Source: DATLXH01 sp035576005
Lineage (GTDB): Bacteria; Acidobacteriota; Thermoanaerobaculia; Gp7-AA8
DNA: 64,000 nt
Assembly: GCA_035576005.1 (NCBI GenBank)
Contig: DATLXH010000191.1
Location: 1-64,000, forward strand
Reading direction: 5' to 3'
Made by a program: the position numbers and the translations under genes. Positions 51,606 to 59,335 of this stretch are shown piece by piece (position 1 is the first letter of the stretch; the number at the start of each line of letters is the position of its first letter). Under the pieces are notes generated by a model, which saw nothing but the letters and a program-made list of their open reading frames with translations, was not told the DNA's origin and searched no databases.

Positions 51606-53954
51606 TTACGCGACCTCGTTGTACAACTCAGTTTCCAGCTCGCGCACCGCGGATAGATAGGCTTCTTTCCCGCCGAAAAGGCGGACGATCTCCACCGGCG
51701 TCCCGAGGTCGCTGAGCGGATCGACCTTGAGGATGTCCAGCGACTCCACGCTGCGAATGCCGCTCTCGGCGTACTTGTCGAGGAGAGCCTGCAGAACGGC
51801 GCGAGCGCGATCCCCATACTTTGCGAAGACGTTGCGCTTGTTGACGCGGTCGGCTCGCTCACGACGGGTGAGCGGCGGTTGATCGAAGGCCACGTGGCAA
51901 ACGAGATCGAAGGCGTCGTACCCCCGTCCCACTTCCTCGGCCAGCTCTTCGAGGAAGACGCCTTGCGAGGCCAGCTCATCGACGAGAACCTGTTTGCGCT
52001 CCGCTCCGTTCCAGGCTCTGAGGAACGCGTCGAGCGAGCGATAGGCTTTGTGAACGGTCTTTCGCGTGTAGTCGCGAAGAGATTCGGTGATGAGATTTCC
52101 GTCGGCGTCGAGGTATTGCACGCGCTCCGTCGCAACCATTACCGGTACGTCATCGACGTAGTAGCGCGTCACACCGGTCGCAGTCTCGTCATCGGGATAG
52201 AGTGGACGGCCGTACGGCTCCTCCGGGGTTTCCTCGATTTCGTCCTCCGGCCCGGTCTGGTCGGGAGGAACGACGGGGTCGCCTTGGGACGGCTCGTAGA
52301 TCTGCACCGGATCGCCATCGAAGTCGGGATCGGCGAAGAGGGCCGTGGCCCGTTTGAAGTCCATGATCGTGAAGTAGAGCTTGTTGTAATCCTCGTTGAT
52401 GCGCGTCCCGCGGCCGATGATCTGTTTGAACTCGGTCATGGAGTTGATGCGCTTGTCCAGCACGATGAGATGACAGGTCTGTGCGTCGACGCCGGTGGAC
52501 ATGAGCTGCGAGGTCGTGGCGATGACGGGGTACGTCGATTCGGGATCGATGAAGTTGTCGAGTTGGGTCTTGCCTTCCTCGTTGTCGCCTGTGATGCGCA
52601 TGACGTACTTGCTGTTGGCGGCGGCGAGGTCGGCGTTTGTGTTGACGAGCGCTTTGCGCATCCGCTCGGCGTGATCGACGTTGTCACAGAAGACGATGGT
52701 CTTGGCGAAACGGTTGGTGGCCCGGAGGAACTCTGTGATCTTCGCAGCGACGAGCTCCGTTCGCTTCTCCAGGACGAGTGTGCGATCGAAGTCGAGCTGG
52801 TTGTATTCGCGGTCTTCGATCGGCTGCCCGTACCTGTCGGTCTTCCCGAGCTCGGGACGCCAGCCGTCGAGGTCTTTGTCGAGGCCGATGCGCACGACCT
52901 TGTAGGGCGCGAGGAATCCGTCGGAGATCCCTTGCTTGAGTGAATAGGTGTAGAGAGGATCGCCGAAGTAATCGATGTTCGAGACGTCGCGTGTCTCTTT
53001 CGGTGTGGCGGTGAGGCCGATCTGCGTGGCCGAGGAGAAGTACTCGAGGACTTTGCGCCAGGAGGCGTCGGCCGCGGCGCTTCCGCGGTGACACTCGTCG
53101 ATGATGACGAGGTCGAAGAAGTCGGGGGAGAACTGCCTGTAGATGTTCTGCTCTTCCTCGACACCGGTGACCGCCTGATAGAGCGAGAGGTAAATCTCGA
53201 ACGCTTTGTCGGCGGTGCGATTGGTGATCTTGGTCATGGCCTTACCGAACGGTTTGAAGTCGTTGGTCTTGGTCTGATCCGCGAGGATGTTCCGGTCGAC
53301 GAGAAAGAGGATGCGTTTCTTCGCGCCGGACTTCCAGAGGCGCCAGATGATTTGAAACGCTGTGTACGTTTTGCCCGTGCCGGTGGCCATGACCAGCAGG
53401 ATGCGATTCTGTCCGCGGGCGATCGCCTCGACGGTGCGATTGATGGCGACCTGCTGGTAGTAACGCGGCACCTTTCCTGAGTCGTAGTAATCCTGCGTGG
53501 CGATGTCGTCCTGCCGGTCGGTGAGTCCCTTTGCCTGGCGATAGCGACGCCAGAGCTCCTCCGGCGATGGAAAGTCCCCGAGGGAAAACTCTCGTTCGAC
53601 CACTCCGCTGGTCGTCAGGCGATCGTGCTCGAGGAAAGCATCGCCATTCGAGCTGTAGACAAAGGGGAGGTCGAGAATCTCAGCGTATTCGAGGGCCTGC
53701 TGCATACCGGCGCCGACGGTATGGTTGTTGTCTTTCGCCTCGACGATGGCAAGTGGGATGTTCGGCTTGTAGAAGAGGATGTAGTCGGCCTTCTTCGCTT
53801 TGCCGCGGGTGGTTAGCTTTCCGCGAACGATCACGCGCCCCGCCGTGAAGAAACGCTCTTCGAGGACCTGCGTCATCACGTCCCACCTGGCGAGGATCGC
53901 AGGCGTGATGAACTTCGTGCGGATGTCGGTCTCGGTGAGTGCCTTTTTGTCCAT
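51606..53954 (-). CDS. hsdR: type I restriction enzyme endonuclease/translocase subunit
   Basis: A 782-residue HsdR. The N-terminal PD-(D/E)xK-like nuclease has the Glu-x-Lys pair in LAIVEAKDNNHTVG (about residues 72-85). The SF2 translocase has Walker A MATGTGKTYTAF (about 180), DECH in VIIDECHRGSA (about 283) and motif VI IGRGTRINEDY (about 505). The C-terminal part looks like the EcoEI-type subunits. Start is ATG 53954 (MDKKALTETD); the longer frame upstream lacks support. It is the first gene of the RM operon. No frameshift is seen. Confidence 0.95.
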   Translation of the reverse strand: MDKKALTETDIRTKFITPAILARWDVMTQVLEERFFTAGRVIVRGKLTTRGKAKKADYILFYKPNIPLAIVEAKDNNHTVGAGMQQALEYAEILDLPFVYSSNGDAFLEHDRLTTSGVVEREFSLGDFPSPEELWRRYRQAKGLTDRQDDIATQDYYDSGKVPRYYQQVAINRTVEAIARGQNRILLVMATGTGKTYTAFQIIWRLWKSGAKKRILFLVDRNILADQTKTNDFKPFGKAMTKITNRTADKAFEIYLSLYQAVTGVEEEQNIYRQFSPDFFDLVIIDECHRGSAAADASWRKVLEYFSSATQIGLTATPKETRDVSNIDYFGDPLYTYSLKQGISDGFLAPYKVVRIGLDKDLDGWRPELGKTDRYGQPIEDREYNQLDFDRTLVLEKRTELVAAKITEFLRATNRFAKTIVFCDNVDHAERMRKALVNTNADLAAANSKYVMRITGDNEEGKTQLDNFIDPESTYPVIATTSQLMSTGVDAQTCHLIVLDKRINSMTEFKQIIGRGTRINEDYNKLYFTIMDFKRATALFADPDFDGDPVQIYEPSQGDPVVPPDQTGPEDEIEETPEEPYGRPLYPDDETATGVTRYYVDDVPVMVATERVQYLDADGNLITESLRDYTRKTVHKAYRSLDAFLRAWNGAERKQVLVDELASQGVFLEELAEEVGRGYDAFDLVCHVAFDQPPLTRRERADRVNKRNVFAKYGDRARAVLQALLDKYAESGIRSVESLDILKVDPLSDLGTPVEIVRLFGGKEAYLSAVRELETELYNEVA

Positions 53955-54097
53955 TGTTTCTCGGATTACCGGGTGCTCGACAGTGTACCGGAGGCAGGGT
54001 GGAGGTGAGCTCCCGTCGTCGTCCCGTCGTCGTCTGAGCGTGACGAGGCCTTCCGGTGTTGCTGCTTTGATCAGCACCTGTCGCCGGTCTCAACAAG

Positions 54098-54185
54098 GAC
54101 CCTCATCCGCCCTCACGGTACCTTCTCCCGCCGGGAGAAGGGGGTCCCTTTTCAACGCAAGCCCCGAGATGGTCACGGTTGGTGA
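54098..54185. repeat. ~85-bp repeat, copy A (upstream of hsdR)
   Basis: CCCTCATCCGCCCTCACGG, a CTCCCGCCGGGAG hairpin, GGGGTCCC, then CCCCGAGATGG. It is about 85% alike by eye to 57363-57450, in the same orientation. The following CCCTCACCCCAACCCTCTCC (54188-54207) recurs at 58190-58209. The 580-base gap 53955-54534 holds these repeats and no gene that I can support. Confidence 0.65.
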
Positions 54186-54534
54186 GACCCTCACCCCAAC
54201 CCTCTCCCGCGGGGAGAGGAAGTTTCAGCTCGGTCCATGGCTTGATTTCGGTTGGATGTGCGAGAGTGCGTACGCTGATGAGCCGTCCGAAGGGTTGTCG
54301 AGAAGGGACGCTCGAGCGAGTCGCTTCGTCAAGATATTGACTTGAATCATCCTTTACGCACTCCGCGCCACACCTGAGCGAAGTCGTGACCCGTTAGACA
54401 TGACTTCTCGCGATGAGATCGGTATGCGGAAGCCGGAAAATACTGGTTTCCTGACTGTCGGAGGCCTGACCCTACTCCTCGTCGCAACCTTCTTACCCGG
54501 CGCTCCGCGCCACCCTCTCAGCGGGAGAGAGGAG

Positions 54535-57393
54535 TTACCGGCGGAAGCCGGTGATGAGGACCGCGTCACGGGAAAGGTCGCCGCGCGAGAGGACCCATCC
54601 CTTTCCGTCACGCAACCGCTTGAACCCGAAGATCGTATGCTCGTCGAAATTCGTGATCTTTTGTTGGCGAGATCCGTCGATGGGCACGCGCCAGAGGTTC
54701 GCCCGGTCGCCGGGGGCGGTATTCACCACCAGCGCTGTTCCGTCCATGGTCCACTGGATATCGGATCCTCGAAAAGCTGGCGCAAGATCGAGCTTTTTCA
54801 GGGGAGCACCGCCGCTGGCTGGAAGAATACCGACAAACAGGCGACGCGCCCCGCCTGTCTCGATCATGTACGCCGCGATTCTCGAGCCGTCCGGTGAGAA
54901 GACAGGAATCGACAGGAAGCCGGGACTCTCAATCGACGATGGACTTCCACCGTCAATTGACACACGACCGACCTTCGGAAGGTTGCGACTGGATGAAGAC
55001 TCGTTCCCTTTTGCGACGGTCTCGTAAATGACCCATTTTCCATCGGGAGATATATCCACCCTCGATTCCGCGTTGAGTGTCGTCGCGAGGACTTTCCTGT
55101 CCGATCCGTCGATGTTCATCCGGCAGACCTCGATTCCTGTAGGGGTCACCGAAACATAGACGATCCACTTTCCGTCACGCGTCGCTACAGGAAACCGGTT
55201 TTGATTGCCATCCCTGGTCAACAGGGTTCGGCCTGTTCCGTCGAGGTTCATGACCCAGAGGTCGACCTTTCCCGTTTCGAGAGAGGTGAAAACGATCCTG
55301 TCATCCGGAAGCGTTGCGATTCCGAAAGCACCTTCAAGTTTCGCAGCGGTGATCCGCTTGGGGGTTCCCATGTCCGGATAAATCCAGACATCCGCCGCCG
55401 TGTCGCTCGCAACCGTCATCAGCGACTTGCCATCGCCGGTCACGCTGATCGAGCGATAGTCGAACAAGTCATTCGTAACCGCGTAGGGCTCGCCCGAGGG
55501 GTACGGCACGTACCAGATCTGGCTTCTGCCGTCGGTCCCGCCATCGGCAACTGCCACGACCCCTTTCTGATCTGGAAGCCAGGCAACTTGCGCGACCTGC
55601 CTCCATGAGGCAGTCGAGAACGGCCGCATCGCGCCGCTCTTGCCATCGACCGCGACGATTCTGCCCACGCCCGAGTCGGCATTGTTCACCGCGGCCGCGA
55701 GAATGCTGCCATCAGGGGACCAGGAGACGCCGGCAAAGAAAACAGGTGCGAACCTCTCAGGAGCTCGACAGCGTGCGAGAGTCCGCTCTCCGCTCCCGTC
55801 AGCGTTCGCGACGATCAGTGCAGTTTCTTCAGCCGTGGGAAAGCGCAATCTCAGAAAGGCCATCTGCTTTCCATCCGGGGAGAACGCCGGCTGCGCGTCC
55901 ATGTCCTCGATGATCTTTCGGGGAGATCCGCCCAGAGTGGATATCTGGTAGATCGCCCCTGCAGGCAATTCCGAGCTTTTTTCTCCGTAATAGATCGACG
56001 ATCCATCAGGAGTGAAGGTGAGCCCCCAGTAGCCAACACGGCGAGGGGGAATCAGCTGGAGGGTCTGGCCACTCATCAGCTGACGGACCATGAGGCTCTG
56101 TTCCCCCTGCTCGGATAAGACGTACGCGCCATACTTCCCGTCCGGTGAGATGGACGCCCCAGTCACCCTTCCCGTGGCGGTCACACGCGTAATCTGTGCC
56201 GATGCCACCCGGCCGGAACTGGCCGAGTCGGTACGCGGCCGGAAGACGAGCCACGCTGCCACCGCACCAAGGACAAGAACGACGGCGAGAAGCGACCCGT
56301 AGAGTCCCGCTCTTCCTTGGGAAGGCGCAGCAGGAACACCGGCCGAGACCAGCGATCCGCTCGGATTCGAGTCGATCTCCCGCAGGAGATCACGAAGGTC
56401 GAGCGCGACATCCTTGACCGATTGATAGCGTTCGTCGCGATCCTTCGCGAGCGACTTCCGAACGATTCTGACCAGTTCCTGGGGCGTGTCAGAACGAACG
56501 TTCCGCAGCGGTTCAGGATCGGTGTGAATGATTTTGTGAAGGGTATCGACAGTGGAGTCGCCGCTAAAAGCGCGCTGCCGCGCCACGAGCTCATACAGGA
56601 CTGCCCCCAGGGAAAAAATGTCGGAGCGATGGTCGACCGCTTTCCCTTCCGCCTGTTCTGGGGACATGTAACCGGCAGTGCCCATCACGGTCCCGGGTTC
56701 GGTTCCTCTCACTTCCGTTCGTGAGCCCTGGCCCACCTCGTCACGCGCGCGAAGCTTTGCGAGACCGAAATCGAGGACTTTTGCGTAACCGGCCTTCGTG
56801 GTCATGATGTTTTCGGGTTTGAGGTCGCGATGAATGATTCCTTCCGCATGTGCAGCCGCGAGCGCCTCGGACACCTGCATGATCAGCTTGAGGCCCTTCT
56901 TGAGCTCCAGCCCTTCACTGATGAGGTCGCGGAGCGTCTTTCCTTCGATCAACTCCATGGCGATGTAGCGCACGGACTCGGTTTCCTCATCGAGCCTTTC
57001 CTCGCCGATGTCATAGACCGCAACCACATGGGGATGATTCAGAGCAGACGCCGCGCGCGCTTCCTGAACGAACCTGGTGACACGCGAGGATTCGCCGCCG
57101 AAGGTCGAGGGAAGGATCTTGACTGCGACATTCCGCTCGAGGTCGGGGTCGAAGGCTTTGTAGACCTTACCCATTCCTCCCTCCCCGAGAAGGGAGAGGA
57201 GGCGGTAGCGTCCGAGCTGCTGCTCACGAAACTCGCTCAAGGGATAGGAATTTTCATTGTTTGCTCGCCACCCCGAGTTGGTCTCCCGCGCGATTCTGGG
57301 CGATTCTACTCCTGGTTCATGGCTGACGGAGCTTGGGCTTGAGTAGCGCTTCGCCGAACCGAGACCCTCATCCGCCCTCACGGGCCCCTTCAC
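54535..57393 (-). CDS. Ser/Thr protein kinase fused to TolB-like beta-propeller
   Basis: A ~950-residue membrane protein. The Hanks-type kinase (about residues 62-330) has GEGGMGKVYKA (70-80), the ATP-anchoring Lys in VAVKIL (92), HRDLKPEN (188-195) and DFGLAK (208-213). One transmembrane helix lies at about 365-385. A periplasmic propeller of TolB/WD40-like (PD40) repeats follows, each with (S/T)PDGxx(I/W). Kinases of this type sense extracellular or envelope signals, and the architecture is abundant in Acidobacteriota. The first ~55 residues overlap a repeat, so the true start may be an in-frame TTG near 57240. It stands alone between two direct repeats. Confidence 0.85.
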   Translation of the reverse strand: MKGPVRADEGLGSAKRYSSPSSVSHEPGVESPRIARETNSGWRANNENSYPLSEFREQQLGRYRLLSLLGEGGMGKVYKAFDPDLERNVAVKILPSTFGGESSRVTRFVQEARAASALNHPHVVAVYDIGEERLDEETESVRYIAMELIEGKTLRDLISEGLELKKGLKLIMQVSEALAAAHAEGIIHRDLKPENIMTTKAGYAKVLDFGLAKLRARDEVGQGSRTEVRGTEPGTVMGTAGYMSPEQAEGKAVDHRSDIFSLGAVLYELVARQRAFSGDSTVDTLHKIIHTDPEPLRNVRSDTPQELVRIVRKSLAKDRDERYQSVKDVALDLRDLLREIDSNPSGSLVSAGVPAAPSQGRAGLYGSLLAVVLVLGAVAAWLVFRPRTDSASSGRVASAQITRVTATGRVTGASISPDGKYGAYVLSEQGEQSLMVRQLMSGQTLQLIPPRRVGYWGLTFTPDGSSIYYGEKSSELPAGAIYQISTLGGSPRKIIEDMDAQPAFSPDGKQMAFLRLRFPTAEETALIVANADGSGERTLARCRAPERFAPVFFAGVSWSPDGSILAAAVNNADSGVGRIVAVDGKSGAMRPFSTASWRQVAQVAWLPDQKGVVAVADGGTDGRSQIWYVPYPSGEPYAVTNDLFDYRSISVTGDGKSLMTVASDTAADVWIYPDMGTPKRITAAKLEGAFGIATLPDDRIVFTSLETGKVDLWVMNLDGTGRTLLTRDGNQNRFPVATRDGKWIVYVSVTPTGIEVCRMNIDGSDRKVLATTLNAESRVDISPDGKWVIYETVAKGNESSSSRNLPKVGRVSIDGGSPSSIESPGFLSIPVFSPDGSRIAAYMIETGGARRLFVGILPASGGAPLKKLDLAPAFRGSDIQWTMDGTALVVNTAPGDRANLWRVPIDGSRQQKITNFDEHTIFGFKRLRDGKGWVLSRGDLSRDAVLITGFRR

Positions 57394-57450
57394 CCGCCGG
57401 GAGAAGCGGGTCCCCCTTTCAATGCAATCCCCGAGATGGCCACGGTCGGT
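57363..57450. repeat. ~85-bp repeat, copy B (5' side of the kinase)
   Basis: The counterpart of 54098-54185 in the same orientation, so the two copies flank the kinase gene as long direct repeats. It overlaps the first codons of the longest kinase reading frame. Confidence 0.65.
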
Positions 57451-57513
57451 CGTGGGCGCTCACAGCGTCGTGATAGCATATTGCTTGCGTATCGATAGCG
57501 TTCTGGAGCCATC

Positions 57514-57744
57514 ATGACCAATGTATTGATCAGGAACCTCGACGACGAGATCCTCAACCGGTTGAAGGTTCGGGCGGCGCGCAATGACAGGTCGCTCCAG
57601 GGAGAGTTGGTGACCATACTGGAGCGGGCGGCCAGGGTGGATATCACGGAGGGACGTGCTCTGGCGGCACGCGTCAGACGCAGGCTGGCTGGCCGGGTTC
57701 ATTCGGACAGCACGGCTCTCGTCGCTACCGACCGGCAGAGATGA
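57514..57744 (+). CDS. vapB: FitA/VapB-type antitoxin (ribbon-helix-helix)
   Basis: A 76-residue protein with a ribbon-helix-helix DNA-binding start (NVLIRNLDDEILNRLKVRAA) and a flexible C-terminal tail that would wrap the toxin. This is the FitA/StbC-like type of antitoxin. GGAG precedes the ATG. It overlaps the toxin gene by four bases and probably represses the pair. Confidence 0.88.
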   Translation: MTNVLIRNLDDEILNRLKVRAARNDRSLQGELVTILERAARVDITEGRALAARVRRRLAGRVHSDSTALVATDRQR

Positions 57745-58169
57745 TGACGAAATTCGTCGTCGATGCCAGTGTGGCGATGAAATGGTTCATTCCGGAGGTC
57801 CATTCTGCCGCCGCTGAACGTCTCCTGCATTCGAGATTTGACGTTTCGGCTCCGGACCTGATCCGTCCGGAGTTTGGAAATGTCCTTTGGAAAAAGAGGC
57901 GGCGCGGCGAGATCAATCAGAAGGATGCCCTCGACATTCTTGCAGGCCTCGAGAGCATCGGCCTCGAGGTGCATTCGTCGACAGCACTGCTGGTTCCTGC
58001 GTTCGAGATTGCCACCGCGCTCGACCAGACCGTGTACGACAGCGTTTACCTTGCCCTGGCCGTCGCCCAGGACTGCGCGTTGATCACGGCTGATCGGAAG
58101 TTTCATTCGGCGGTAGCGGCTAGTCCTCTGGCGAGGAACATCCGATTCGTGGAAGACGGTTGGTCATGA
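57741..58169 (+). CDS. vapC: VapC-family PIN-domain toxin
   Basis: A 142-residue PIN ribonuclease. Acidic residues are in FVVDASVAMKWF (Asp near residue 8), the Glu of RPEFGNVLWKKRR (about 44), the Asp of TVYDSVYLALA (about 99) and the Asp of ALITADRKF (about 117), a full catalytic set. VapC toxins cleave specific RNAs such as initiator tRNA or rRNA. The start ATG overlaps the vapB stop. Confidence 0.9.
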   Translation: MMTKFVVDASVAMKWFIPEVHSAAAERLLHSRFDVSAPDLIRPEFGNVLWKKRRRGEINQKDALDILAGLESIGLEVHSSTALLVPAFEIATALDQTVYDSVYLALAVAQDCALITADRKFHSAVAASPLARNIRFVEDGWS

Positions 58170-58306
58170 CTTGGCTCCTACGAAAGACCCTCACCCCAAC
58201 CCTCTCCCGCGGTGTATGGGAGAGGGAGTTCTCCCGGATAAGACAACCTGAGACGATCGGTCTAATACATCCGTCAGGCCCTAAATTCGAACGGAGGTAA
58301 ACTTCG

Positions 58307-58524
58307 ATGATGAACACGCATCTTCTTGAGCAAGCTCGCCAGCTTAGTGCGGATGAGCAGCTCGAACTCGCCGAGGCTGTCTGGGATGACCTTGCAGAAC
58401 GCAACGCGGTACCGTTGCCGACGGCCGCTCTGACACTGGAACTCCAACTGCGACTGGTGGAACATGAAGCAATCCCGACGATTCGATTTCCTGGGACGAA
58501 GTCAAGGTCTCGGCGTTCGCTTGA
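58307..58524 (+). pseudogene. addiction-module antitoxin copy, frameshifted
   Basis: Begins as a normal antitoxin of the addiction-module component family (NTHLLEQARQLSADEQLELA). A single A is missing after codon ~53: the sequence reads GAAGCAATCCC where the copy at the end of the window has GAAGCAAAT. Restoring it gives the family ending NPDDSISWDEVKVSAFA and a stop at 58524. As it stands, translation runs out of frame to 58585. About 30 bases of 5' flank, including CGGAGGTAAACTTCGA, are duplicated with the copy at 63836. No toxin gene follows. Confidence 0.75.
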
Positions 58525-58687
58525 ATCAAGAAATGACGCTGAAGGTAGTGTTTCGCTCTGTGGATTCTTGAAGCGGCGGTCATAGAGATGTCCGGTCCGT
58601 CCGTGCCGGCGGTTGAACCACTGGCCCCTGGCCCCAAGAGTTCTGGCAATCGCACCATTGACGCGAGTTCCGTTAGAATGGTCGACC

Positions 58688-58918
58688 ATGGCACGAACGA
58701 TCGAGGACATCGAATCTGAACTACTGCAACTCGACCGGCATGCCCGTGCTGCCCTGGCAAAGCGCCTGCTTGATAGCCTCCAAACCCTCTCAGAACAGGA
58801 GTTTGACGATCTCTGGATCGAAGAGGGGGAAGCTCGCTACGCCGACTTCAAGGCAGGCAGGACCTCTGCGATTGACGGTGGTGAAGTGTTCGCTCGAGCG
58901 CGAGCGCGGGAACGGTGA
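58688..58918 (+). CDS. addiction-module antitoxin of the ParE/RelE type
   Basis: A 76-residue acidic protein of the addiction-module component family (ARTIEDIESELLQLDRHARA, then LLDSLQTLSEQEFDDLWIEE). The start ATG 58688 is preferred to an upstream ATG that reads repeat DNA. It overlaps the toxin start by four bases (GTGA). Confidence 0.82.
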   Translation: MARTIEDIESELLQLDRHARAALAKRLLDSLQTLSEQEFDDLWIEEGEARYADFKAGRTSAIDGGEVFARARARER

Positions 58919-59223
58919 AATCGTACCGATTCCTTGCAGAAGCTGAAAACGAGTTTCAGGAACAGATCCGGTATTTCGATGAGCAGGTCGCAGGTTTGGG
59001 AAACAAGTTCATCGCGGACCTCGAGTTCACCGTTGAATCAATTCGCGCGTTCCCGGAGAGCGGCGCGCCGGTGTCTCAGAATCTCAGGAAGCGACTTCTG
59101 CGCGTGTTTCGGCACAGCGTCTTCTATGTCAAAACTCAAGACGAGATCATTGTCGTCGCCGTCGCCCCATACAGACGCCGCCCCGGTTACTGGCGCAAGC
59201 GTATGCAAAATCTGACGCGTTGA
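58915..59223 (+). CDS. ParE/RelE-family toxin
   Basis: A 102-residue toxin of the ParE/RelE superfamily (YRFLAEAENEFQEQIRYFDE, then SIRAFPESGAPVSQNLRKRL, then HSVFYVKTQDEIIVVAVA and RRRPGYWRKR). The start is GTG within the antitoxin stop. Gyrase poison or mRNA interferase cannot be told apart by eye. A possible attC-like site follows its stop. Confidence 0.87.
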   Translation: MKSYRFLAEAENEFQEQIRYFDEQVAGLGNKFIADLEFTVESIRAFPESGAPVSQNLRKRLLRVFRHSVFYVKTQDEIIVVAVAPYRRRPGYWRKRMQNLTR

Positions 59224-59229
59224 TCGGCC

Positions 59230-59300
59230 GCCCAACTCGGCGCTGCAGTGCGCTACTCTCTGTCGTACGATTGCCGCGGCTGCGCGGAAAAACGTTGGGC
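59230..59300 (+). other. possible attC-like site after the toxin gene
   Basis: GCCCAAC (59230-59236), six bases after the toxin stop, and its exact complement GTTGGGC (59294-59300), 71 bases overall. The inner boxes pair poorly, so it may be a decayed site or chance. Confidence 0.3.
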
Positions 59301-59335
59301 AACGAATCTCGGGAACTTTCAATCGTGCACTCCAT

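Noticed and set aside
51879..52943. 354-codon open frame on the plus strand
   Set aside because: Lies wholly antisense to hsdR; its valine/glutamate/arginine-rich translation is the mirror of a GC-rich gene and no domain is recognisable.
54393..54399. GTTAGAC resembling an attC right core
   Set aside because: No left core or pairing boxes upstream within 120 bases.
54400..54897. 165-codon plus-strand frame near the kinase end
   Set aside because: Mostly antisense to the TolB-like propeller and partly repeat; no signature.
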